Assembly (NCBI GenBank): GCA_007134115.1 | Contig: SLLK01000066.1 | Coordinates: 1 to 12,324, forward strand | DNA from: Gammaproteobacteria bacterium | Lineage (GTDB): Bacteria; Pseudomonadota; Gammaproteobacteria; UBA5335; SLRW01 | Length of the DNA: 12,324 bases | Direction: 5' to 3' | Shown here: piece by piece, positions 1 to 6,358 of the stretch | How the letters are laid out: each line of letters starts with the position of its first letter | How positions within the stretch are numbered: position 1 is the stretch's first letter | Notes under the pieces: generated by a model | The model's input: the letters and a program-made list of their open reading frames with translations, nothing else | Database searches by the model: none | What the model was told of the DNA's origin: nothing | Program-made: the position numbers and the translations under genes

Positions 1-1
1 C

Positions 2-913
2 CGTTTCCGCGTCAACATTTTCCGCCAGCGCAATTCAGTGGCGCTGGTGATCCGCAACATCAAGACGGAAATTCCCCGTTTTGAGGATCTGGGGCTGCCC
101 CCTGTTCTCAAGAAGCTGATCATGGAGAAGAATGGTCTGGTGCTTTTCGTCGGCGGTACCGGCTCGGGCAAGTCCACCTCGCTGGCGTCGCTGATCGACT
201 ACCGCAATTCCAGCGCTTCGGGCCACATTATTACGATCGAGGACCCGGTGGAATTCGTGCACCCGCACAAGAAGAGCCTGGTGAATCAGCGCGAAGTGGG
301 CGTGGATACGGATACCTACGCGGACGCCCTGAAAAATACCCTGCGCCAGGCGCCGGACGTGATACTGATTGGCGAAATCCGTGACCGCGAAACCATGGAG
401 CATGCGCTGGCATTCGCCGAAACCGGCCACCTGTGTATCTCCACGCTGCACGCCAATAACGCCAACCAGGCGCTGGACCGGATTATCAACCTGTTCCCTG
501 ACGAGCGTCGCCAGCAATTGCTTACCGACCTGTCCAGCAACATGAAAGGCATCATTTCGCAGCGACTGGTGCCCAACGTCGAGGGCGGCCGGGTGGCGGC
601 TATCGAAGTGCTGCTGAATACGTCCATCGTGGGTGACATGATCATGAAAGGCGAGATGCATCGCATCAAGGAGATCATGGCCAAGAGCGAGAACCTCGGC
701 ATGCAGACCTTTGATTCGGCGCTGTTCGGCCTGCTCCAGCAGGGCAAGATCACCGAAGACTACGCCCTGTCCAATGCCGATTCCCCCACCGATCTGCGCC
801 TGCGCATCAAGCTTTCGCGCAGTGACGGCGGAGCCGCAGAAGCCGACGATGATCACGGCAGCCTGGCGCTGGTTGCCGATGAACACGCCGAAGAGCCGTC
901 TGACGAGGAATAG
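2..913 (+). CDS. pilU: PilU-type twitching motility retraction ATPase (5' partial)
   Basis: Cytoplasmic hexameric ATPase of the PilT/VirB11 secretion-ATPase family, which helps PilT retract type IV pili. The reading frame is open from the first bases of the window, so the N-terminal PAS-like part (roughly the first 80 residues of a protein of about 380) lies outside. Seen: Walker A GGTGSGKST at 152-178, then the Asp box ITIEDPVEF, Walker B VILIGEIRDRE and the His box STLHANNANQALDRI. The C-terminal segment (NLGMQTFDSALFGLL, then NADSPTDLRLRIKL) fits PilU better than PilT, whose end differs in this region. The tail after that is acidic and low complexity. The GTG at 38 is inside the conserved core and is not the real start. 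No terminator is visible before the htpG promoter. In relatives pilU usually follows pilT, which could be tested just upstream. Confidence 0.93.
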   Translation, partial: RFRVNIFRQRNSVALVIRNIKTEIPRFEDLGLPPVLKKLIMEKNGLVLFVGGTGSGKSTSLASLIDYRNSSASGHIITIEDPVEFVHPHKKSLVNQREVGVDTDTYADALKNTLRQAPDVILIGEIRDRETMEHALAFAETGHLCISTLHANNANQALDRIINLFPDERRQQLLTDLSSNMKGIISQRLVPNVEGGRVAAIEVLLNTSIVGDMIMKGEMHRIKEIMAKSENLGMQTFDSALFGLLQQGKITEDYALSNADSPTDLRLRIKLSRSDGGAAEADDDHGSLALVADEHAEEPSDEE

Positions 914-957
914 CGCGCCGGTGGCCGTCCGTTATCCGGGTTCCTGCATTGCGGCGA

Positions 958-988
958 CCCCTTGAATCCCCGCCTGTCGCCCCCATCT
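958..988 (+). promoter_or_regulatory. sigma-32 (heat shock) promoter of htpG
   Basis: The -35 element CCCCTTGAA (958-966, core CTTGAA at 961-966) and the -10 element CCCCATCT (981-988) are separated by 14 bp between the CTTGAA and CCCCAT cores. This matches the sigma-32 consensus CTTGAA / CCCCATNT with permitted spacing of about 11-16 bp. Transcription would begin near 995, giving a short leader before the htpG start at 1033. E. coli htpG is a classic RpoH-regulon gene, so the context agrees. Confidence 0.9.
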
Positions 989-1032
989 ATCAGAGGTATC
1001 CTCATCACTGATCAGACAAGGACAGGCCAGTC

Positions 1033-3087
1033 ATGACCGAAGCCACGCGTACCGAGACTCACAGTTTTCAGGCCGAAGTGAAACAGCTGCTGCACCTGAT
1101 GGTGCATTCGCTGTACAGCAACAAGGAAATCTTCCTGCGCGAGTTGATTTCCAACGCCTCGGATGCCGCCGACAAGCTCAACTTTCTGGCGCTCAAGGAC
1201 GACAGCCTGTTCGAGGGCGACGGTGATCTGCGCATCTGGATCGAGGCCGACAAGGAGGCGCGTACGCTCACCCTGCGGGACAACGGCGTGGGCATGAGCC
1301 GCGATGAAGTGGTGGAGAATCTGGGCACCATCGCCCGTTCCGGGACCATGGAGTTTCTGCGTAACCTCAGCGGCGATGAGCGTCGCGACTCGCGCCTGAT
1401 CGGCCAGTTCGGGGTGGGCTTCTACAGCGCCTTTATTGTGGCCTCACGGGTTGAGGTCTATACGCGCAAGGCCGGTGCCCCGGCCGACGAGGGCGTGTAC
1501 TGGGCCAGCGACGGTAGCGGCGAGTTTGAGCTCGGCAGCGTGCAGCGCCCGGCGCGAGGCACCGGGATTGTGCTGCACCTCAAAGAAGGCGAAGACGAGT
1601 TCCTGGAACCGGCGCGCCTGAAGACGCTGGTGCGCAAGTACAGTGATCACATCTCGGTGCCGGTGATGATGGCGGCCGAAAAGCCGGCTGACGACGATAG
1701 CGACGCCCCCGGCGAGGAACAGGTGAATACCGCCACCGCGCTGTGGACACGCAATCCCTCCGAAATCAGCGATGAGGAATACCAGGACTTCTATCGCCAC
1801 ATTTCGCATGATTTTGGTGATGCACTGACCTGGGCGCATAACCGCGTGGAGGGCACGCTGGATTACACCTCCCTGCTTTATGTGCCGGCGCGCGCGCCTT
1901 TCGACCTGTGGCAGCGTGATGGCCGGCGTGGCCTCAAGCTTTACGTGCAGCGCGTGTTCATCATGGATGAGGCCGAACAGTTCCTGCCCCTGTACCTGCG
2001 CTTCATCAAGGGCGTGATCGACAGCAACGACCTGTCCCTGAATATCTCGCGCGAGATTTTGCAGAATGACCGCACGGTGGCGTCCCTGCGCAAGGCCCTG
2101 ACCCGGCGGGTGCTGGATATGCTGGAGAAGCTCGCCGAGAACCAGCCCGACAAGTACCGCGAGGTTTGGGCACAGTTTGGACAGGTGCTCAAGGAAGGCG
2201 CGGCAGAGGATCCCGGCAACAGCGAAAAGATCAGCAAGCTGCTGCGTTTTGCCAGCACGCACAGCGGCGAACCGGCGCAAACGGTCAGCCTGGCCGACTA
2301 CCAGGGCCGCATGAAGGAAGGCCAGAAGCATATCTACTACGTGGTGGCCGACAGTCATCAGGCGGCACTGGGCAGTCCCCATCTGGAGGTGTTCCGCAAG
2401 AAGGGCATTGAGGTGTTGCTGTTGTCGGAGCCGGTGGATGAATGGCTGGTCACACACCTGCACGACTATGAGGGCACGCCGCTGAAGGATGTGGCACGCG
2501 GTGAGCTGGATCTCGGCGAGCTGGAGGACGAGGCCGACAAGCAGGCGCAGGAGCAGACCGACGAGGCCTTTGCCGAGCTCACTGATCGTATTGCCGCCGA
2601 GCTGTCGGCGCAGGTGGCCTCGGTGCGTACCACCTCGCGACTGACCGACTCACCGGCTTGCCTCGTCGTGGGCGAGCAGGACCTGGGGCCGCAGTTGCGG
2701 CGCATGCTGGAGGCTGCCGGCCAGAGCGTGCCCGAGAGCAAGCCGGTGCTGGAGATCAATCCGCAGCATCCGCTGTTGCAGCGGCTCAGCCAGGAAAGCA
2801 ACCAGCAGCGCGCGCGTGACCTGATCACCGTCATTCATGACCAGGCGCGACTGGCCGGGGGTGAAGGCCTCACCGACCCGGCCGCCTATGTGCAGCGCAT
2901 CAACAAGCTGCTGCTGGAACTGGCCGGCGATGGCAAGGCGCGTCGGGCCAGCAGCGGCAAGCAGGCGACGACCGCAGGGAAGAAAACGCCGGGCAAGAAA
3001 GCGGCCGGCCCCGCAGGCAAGGCGGCGGCAAAGAAGTCGGCAGGCAAAGGTAAAGGCGCTACCGCAGGAGGCGGCAAAAAGTCCTGA
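1033..3087 (+). CDS. htpG: Chaperone protein HtpG (bacterial Hsp90) with lysine-rich C-terminal tail
   Basis: ATP-dependent dimeric cytosolic chaperone that helps remodel client proteins with DnaK. Seen: N-terminal GHKL ATPase with catalytic Glu in FLRELISNASDAADKL (E37, N41), DNGVGM (D83) and the lid segment GQFGVGFYSAF (124-134); the middle domain has LNISREILQ with the catalytic Arg; the C-terminal dimerisation domain ends near residue 632. Start chosen at the ATG at 1033, 10 bases after a Shine-Dalgarno AAGGA (1018-1022). Length is 684 residues against 624 for E. coli; much of the excess is a 52-residue tail (residues 633-684) made of Lys, Ala, Gly, Thr and Ser, with 13 lysines and a single acidic residue. 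This tail is not part of the standard fold. Driven by the sigma-32 promoter at 958-988; followed 10 bases after the stop by a 41-bp repeat. Confidence 0.98.
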   Translation: MTEATRTETHSFQAEVKQLLHLMVHSLYSNKEIFLRELISNASDAADKLNFLALKDDSLFEGDGDLRIWIEADKEARTLTLRDNGVGMSRDEVVENLGTIARSGTMEFLRNLSGDERRDSRLIGQFGVGFYSAFIVASRVEVYTRKAGAPADEGVYWASDGSGEFELGSVQRPARGTGIVLHLKEGEDEFLEPARLKTLVRKYSDHISVPVMMAAEKPADDDSDAPGEEQVNTATALWTRNPSEISDEEYQDFYRHISHDFGDALTWAHNRVEGTLDYTSLLYVPARAPFDLWQRDGRRGLKLYVQRVFIMDEAEQFLPLYLRFIKGVIDSNDLSLNISREILQNDRTVASLRKALTRRVLDMLEKLAENQPDKYREVWAQFGQVLKEGAAEDPGNSEKISKLLRFASTHSGEPAQTVSLADYQGRMKEGQKHIYYVVADSHQAALGSPHLEVFRKKGIEVLLLSEPVDEWLVTHLHDYEGTPLKDVARGELDLGELEDEADKQAQEQTDEAFAELTDRIAAELSAQVASVRTTSRLTDSPACLVVGEQDLGPQLRRMLEAAGQSVPESKPVLEINPQHPLLQRLSQESNQQRARDLITVIHDQARLAGGEGLTDPAAYVQRINKLLLELAGDGKARRASSGKQATTAGKKTPGKKAAGPAGKAAAKKSAGKGKGATAGGGKKS

Positions 3088-3097
3088 GCACGCTTGC

Positions 3098-3138
3098 CCC
3101 GCTGAGACGTGACGAATAGATCAGCGTTTCCTTAAATG
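3098..3138 (+). repeat. 41-bp direct repeat, copy 1 (between htpG and the TPR gene)
   Basis: Identical to 4802-4842 except at two bases (3130 C/T and 3136 A/G). It contains a perfect 6-bp inverted repeat, CGCTGA (3100-3105) and TCAGCG (3121-3126), with a 15-base spacer, followed by TTTCCTTAA. This has the shape of a weak intrinsic terminator for htpG. It starts 10 bases after the htpG stop and ends just before the TPR gene's leader. Confidence 0.95.
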
Positions 3139-3173
3139 GGAAGATGGCGCACAACAAACAGGGAGATTTCGCC

Positions 3174-4796
3174 ATGAACCGAGGAGGACTGCTTGCGCTG
3201 GCCGGGCTGGTGGTTGCCGCCGCGCTCGCCTGGTGGGTTTTCAGCGCTGTTACTGATGAGGACCCGGCGGCGCTGGGTGAAGTCGATTTTGCCGTATCGT
3301 GCGCGCCGGCGGTGCAGGATGATTTCGAGCGCGCTACGGCCCTGCTGCATCACATGATGTACGCGCAGGCGGCGGTTCGTTTCAGTGATATCGTCGAGGC
3401 CGATCCCGACTGCGCCATGGCCTACTGGGGGGTGGCGAAGACCCAGCTGCGGCCGCTGTGGGCGCCACCCACCGATGATGAATTCACGCGCGGCAGTGAA
3501 GCGGTGGCGCAGGCCCGTGCACTGGCCGCGCCGAGTGAGCGTGAGCAGGCATGGATCGAAGCCATCGGCACCTATTACGACACCGCCGCCGGGGCGACGC
3601 ACGCTGAAGGCGTGCAGGCATGGGAGTCGGCCATGGGCGATCTTCACGCGAACTGGCCGGAGGATATTGATGCCGGCGCTTTTTATGCCCTGGCGCAAGT
3701 GGCCACCGCCCCGTCTGATGATCATACCTACAGTCACCAGCGGCGCGCCGGCGCTCTGCTCGAGGAACTGCTGGAGAAAGCCCCCGAGCATCCCGGCCTG
3801 TTCCACTACCTGATCCATGCCTACGACAATCCCGAGCTGGCCGAACAGGCCGTCGATGTGGCCCGCGCGTATGACCAGCTGGCCCCGGATGTGCCCCACG
3901 CACTGCACATGCCCAGTCATATTTTCGTGCGCCTGGGTATCTGGCCCGACACCATCGAGTGGAATCGTCGCTCGGCGGAGGCGGCGCTGCGCCAGTCTCC
4001 GGACGCGTACGTGTCGATGCACCATGTGCATGCGCTGGACTACGAAATCTACGGCTACCTGCAACAGGGCCGGGATGATCGCGCGCGCGAGGTGCTGGAG
4101 GAAATCAGGGGTGTGGAAAACTATCAGCCGCATCCGGCGACGGCCTACGGCATCGCGGCGGCCCAGGCGCGCTATGCGCTGGAAAGGCGTGACTGGGCGC
4201 AGGCAGCCAGCCTGCCGCCGCGTATTCACGAGGCTTTCCCGTGGGATGACTACCCTGCCTTTGAGGCCATTACATACTGGGCACGGGGTCTGGGTGCGGC
4301 TCGTACCGGTGATCTGGATGCCGCGCGCGAAGCGGTGGAGCGGCTGGATGCCTTCCATCAACGCACGCTCGAACAGGCAGAGGATTACTGGGCGCTGCAC
4401 GTGGATGTGCAGCGCAAGACCGTAGAGGCATGGATCGCCCATGCCGAAGGTAACCGGGAACGGGCGCGCCAGCTGATGATGGTGGCGGCCGAGCTGGAGG
4501 ATTCTGTGGACAAGAGCCCGATCACCCCCAGCGCTGTGCTGCCGGCGCGCGAGCTTTACGGTGACATGCTGCTCGATTACGGCATGCATGAGCTGGCACT
4601 GGAAGCCTATGAGCAGGCGCTGCGGATCTCGCCCAACCGCTTCCACAGCCTGTATGGAGCGGGTCTGGCGGCAAGCCACACCGGTGGCCGCCCGCAGGTG
4701 GCCCGAGAGTATCTGAAGCAACTTATCCGCATCGCCGAGGGCAACGCCGAACATCGGCCGCAATTACAGCAGGCGATGACTCTGGTGGATTCATGA
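3174..4796 (+). CDS. Membrane-anchored TPR-repeat protein of unknown function
   Basis: 540-residue protein. Residues 5-25 form one hydrophobic segment after MNRGG with no evident signal-peptidase site, so it is probably anchored in the inner membrane with the rest in the periplasm (inference). The body is alpha-helical with degenerate tetratricopeptide units, clearest at about 320-390 and 455-520 (LALEAYEQALRISPN, 474-488). A conserved-looking core carries clustered histidines: LFHYLIHAYDNPELA (209-223), HALHMPSHIF (242-251) and SMHHVHALDYEIYGYLQQGR (281-300). I know this pattern from uncharacterised bacterial TPR proteins but no function. Start chosen at the ATG at 3174, preceded by GGGAG (3161-3165) at 8-base spacing; an in-frame ATG at 3144 has a GGGAAG directly abutting it and would add MAHNKQGDFA, which spoils the signal-like start. 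Flanked by 41-bp direct repeats and closed by the terminator at 4863-4897. It may be read from htpG by read-through; I see no convincing promoter of its own. Confidence 0.88.
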   Translation: MNRGGLLALAGLVVAAALAWWVFSAVTDEDPAALGEVDFAVSCAPAVQDDFERATALLHHMMYAQAAVRFSDIVEADPDCAMAYWGVAKTQLRPLWAPPTDDEFTRGSEAVAQARALAAPSEREQAWIEAIGTYYDTAAGATHAEGVQAWESAMGDLHANWPEDIDAGAFYALAQVATAPSDDHTYSHQRRAGALLEELLEKAPEHPGLFHYLIHAYDNPELAEQAVDVARAYDQLAPDVPHALHMPSHIFVRLGIWPDTIEWNRRSAEAALRQSPDAYVSMHHVHALDYEIYGYLQQGRDDRAREVLEEIRGVENYQPHPATAYGIAAAQARYALERRDWAQAASLPPRIHEAFPWDDYPAFEAITYWARGLGAARTGDLDAAREAVERLDAFHQRTLEQAEDYWALHVDVQRKTVEAWIAHAEGNRERARQLMMVAAELEDSVDKSPITPSAVLPARELYGDMLLDYGMHELALEAYEQALRISPNRFHSLYGAGLAASHTGGRPQVAREYLKQLIRIAEGNAEHRPQLQQAMTLVDS

Positions 4797-4801
4797 GGTG
4801 T

Positions 4802-4842
4802 CCCGCTGAGACGTGACGAATAGATCAGCGTTTTCTTAAGTG
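4802..4842 (+). repeat. 41-bp direct repeat, copy 2 (after the TPR gene)
   Basis: Second copy of the element at 3098-3138, same orientation, 39 of 41 bases identical, beginning 5 bases after the TPR stop codon. The inverted repeat CGCTGA (4804-4809) and TCAGCG (4825-4830) is preserved, and here the tail reads TTTTCTTAA, a slightly better T-run than copy 1. A much stronger terminator follows 20 bases further on. Confidence 0.95.
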
Positions 4843-4862
4843 ATTCAGTGGTTACGGGGATG

Positions 4863-4897
4863 AATGCGTCGGGCCCGTTTGGGTCGGGCGCATTTTT
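4863..4897 (+). terminator. Intrinsic terminator after the TPR gene
   Basis: Stem of 14 paired positions, AATGCGTCGGGCCC (4863-4876) with GGGTCGGGCGCATT (4881-4894), loop GTTT, with two G-T wobbles and one G-G mismatch. It ends in a run of five T (4893-4897), the first two of which pair in the stem. A classic rho-independent terminator on the + strand, 66 bases after the TPR stop. Confidence 0.9.
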
Positions 4898-5285
4898 CTG
4901 TCGTCAGAGCAAAAAGGAGCAGAGAAGCGAACCATGAAGGGGTCGAGGGGTGTGCGAATAGACCTTTCGGCGTCTTCGGTGACCATTTAAACCGGGGTGC
5001 CACCGTTCCTGAAAAGCGCCACCGAACTCACCGAAAACAGCCTTCGTGTGATCCGGGATGGATTCCACATGAGGTGGGTATCCTGGTGTCCGCCACAACG
5101 GCGCGGGACCGGGCCAATCGGTTCGGCAGCCGCGCATGCCGGGCCTTAAACATGTAATCACGTATAGTTCATAACCTTTTTCACAGTTCACTATCCCCCG
5201 CCCGTCTGGTTATCCGCTTCTGACCCTGGCCTTCGCTATTCCTGGCCCCTGCCCCTGGCACCAAATACCATCGGCTGCCGCCGTG
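4898..5285. other. Gene-free region with imperfect palindrome, possible decayed element
   Basis: Between the TPR terminator and the end of the dehalogenase gene there is no convincing gene. An open frame from 4864 starts inside the terminator stem, and the opposite frame (4904-5191) has no family features. Visible structure: an imperfect inverted repeat with 24-bp arms (4965-4988 and 5013-5036, 18 of 24 matching, 24-base spacer); a small palindrome GGTG-C-CACC (4996-5004) in its centre; several copies of the word CGGTG or its complement; and CCTGG-rich short repeats at about 5223-5260. These resemble the repeated binding sites in the non-coding ends of IS21-type insertion sequences, but this is a weak visual impression and no transposase is present. 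Confidence 0.45.
4965..5036. repeat. Imperfect inverted repeat, 24-bp arms
   Basis: The left arm begins TTTCGGCGTCTTCGGTG (4965). The right arm read on the - strand begins TTTCGGTGAGTTCGGTG (from 5036 downward). 18 of 24 positions agree, including TTTCGG and TTCGGTG as perfect blocks. No T-run follows on either strand, so it is not an intrinsic terminator. Confidence 0.65.
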
Positions 5286-6188
5286 TCAGCCTTCTATAAA
5301 GCGATTGACGACTTCCGCCAATGCTTCGCCGGCGTCTTCCTGGAGGAAGTGTCCGGCGTCTTCGATGGTGGTGTGCGGCTGGCCGGCGCAGCCGGGTATA
5401 CGTTTGCGAAAGACCTGGTCGCCGCCGCGCGTGATCGGGTCCTTGTCGCTGAAGGCGCACAGGAATGGCTTGTCGAATTTTTCCAGTGCCTGCCACGCCT
5501 GACGGTTGGGTTCGCTGGCGGGGTCGTCCGGGCGGGTGGGTACGAGCAGCGGGAAGGCGCGCGCCGCCGCCTTGTACGACTCCTCGGGGAAGGGGGCGTC
5601 GTAGGCCTGTTTGACGGCATCCGGCACGTGACGCACACAGCCGCCGCGAATCAGCTTGCCGGTTTCGAACACCGGCACCGCCTGCGAGAGTTTCTGCCAT
5701 TGCAGGAAAGCATCGCCGGGATGACGGTCGCCGGTGGGCAGGAAGGTATTCGCCGCCACGACCCGCGCGAAACGTTGCGGGTTGGCCGCCACCAGACGCA
5801 GACCGATCAGTCCGCCCCAGTCCTGGCACACCAGGGTGATGCGCCGCAGGTCCAGTTGTTCAAGCACCGACAGCATCCAGTCCACGTGCCGCTGGTAGGT
5901 GTAATCGCGCACCGAGTCGGGCTTGTCCGAACGGCCGAAGCCGACCAGATCGGGGACGATCACCCGGTGTCCTGCGGCCACGTGCAGGGGAATCATCTTG
6001 CGATACAGGTAGGCCCAGGTGGGTTCGCCGTGCAACAGCAGGATGGGGTCTGCCTCTCGGGGCCCCTCGTCCACGTAATGCACGCGCAGGGAAGGCGTGC
6101 CGCCTGTCTCCACCTGCATATAGTGCGGCGCAAAATCGTAGCCAGGCAGATGGGTGAATTGTTCATCCGGCGTGCGCAGAATATTCAT
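5286..6188 (-). CDS. dhmA: Haloalkane dehalogenase (HLD-I, alpha/beta hydrolase)
   Basis: Hydrolyses carbon-halogen bonds of haloalkanes to an alcohol, halide and proton through an alkyl-enzyme ester; cytosolic. 300 residues, close to the 310 of DhlA from Xanthobacter. Seen: oxyanion motif LLHGEPTW (51-58), nucleophile elbow VCQDWGG with Asp123 and halide-binding Trp124, a second Trp in FLQWQ (W164, at the place of DhlA Trp175), the acid in FSDKDPITRG (D250 most likely) and the base His280 in EDAGHFLQED. The N-terminus NILRTPDEQF also matches this family. Start chosen at 6188, with GAGGA (6196-6200) 7 bases upstream; the open frame continues further upstream, but that part is unlike the family. 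All catalytic residues are present, so it is likely active. Other alpha/beta hydrolases are possible in principle, but the Asp-Trp pair plus HGEPTW is specific. It stands alone, divergent from the diguanylate cyclase gene; the natural substrate is unknown. Confidence 0.9.
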   Translation of the reverse strand: MNILRTPDEQFTHLPGYDFAPHYMQVETGGTPSLRVHYVDEGPREADPILLLHGEPTWAYLYRKMIPLHVAAGHRVIVPDLVGFGRSDKPDSVRDYTYQRHVDWMLSVLEQLDLRRITLVCQDWGGLIGLRLVAANPQRFARVVAANTFLPTGDRHPGDAFLQWQKLSQAVPVFETGKLIRGGCVRHVPDAVKQAYDAPFPEESYKAAARAFPLLVPTRPDDPASEPNRQAWQALEKFDKPFLCAFSDKDPITRGGDQVFRKRIPGCAGQPHTTIEDAGHFLQEDAGEALAEVVNRFIEG

Positions 6189-6358
6189 TACTGTATCCTC
6201 TGGTCGGCTCGGTCGCAGCTTGGGTCGCTCCCGAGTGTCATTGCTTGCAGCGTTGCGCTCGAGGCTGATCCATGTCATGGCGCACAGCAAACAAGTCCGC
6301 CATGCTGCCATCGTATTCCCGCGCCCCTCAATGCTTCTCGCTCACTGGCGGAATAACC

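Noticed and set aside
3094..3122. Possible promoter for the TPR gene, TTGCCC and TAGATC with 17-bp spacing
   Set aside because: The -10 box matches only 3 of 6 consensus bases and it lies inside the repeat; too weak to call.
3132..4763. 543-codon open frame on the - strand opposite the TPR gene
   Set aside because: Shadow of codon bias in GC-rich DNA: no family features, no ribosome site, and the + strand frame has recognisable repeats and a hydrophobic anchor. The long frames opposite htpG, the dehalogenase, selO and yheS are rejected for the same reason.
3098..4842. TPR gene with flanking repeats as an integron gene cassette
   Set aside because: The repeats lack the attC core sites and the usual two-part imperfect symmetry, and no integrase is present.
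4864..5157. 97-codon open frame on the + strand
   Set aside because: Its ATG lies inside the stem of the intrinsic terminator, and the composition is not protein-like.
3144..6295. Similar 19-base words beginning ATGGCGCACA at 3144 and 6277
   Set aside because: 17 of 19 bases agree, but in a window of this size about one such pair is expected by chance on both strands, and the flanks differ.
6272..6358. Upstream start for the diguanylate cyclase adding about 29 residues
   Set aside because: The added part is not membrane-like and has no ribosome site; the ATG at 6359 precedes the first hydrophobic segment.
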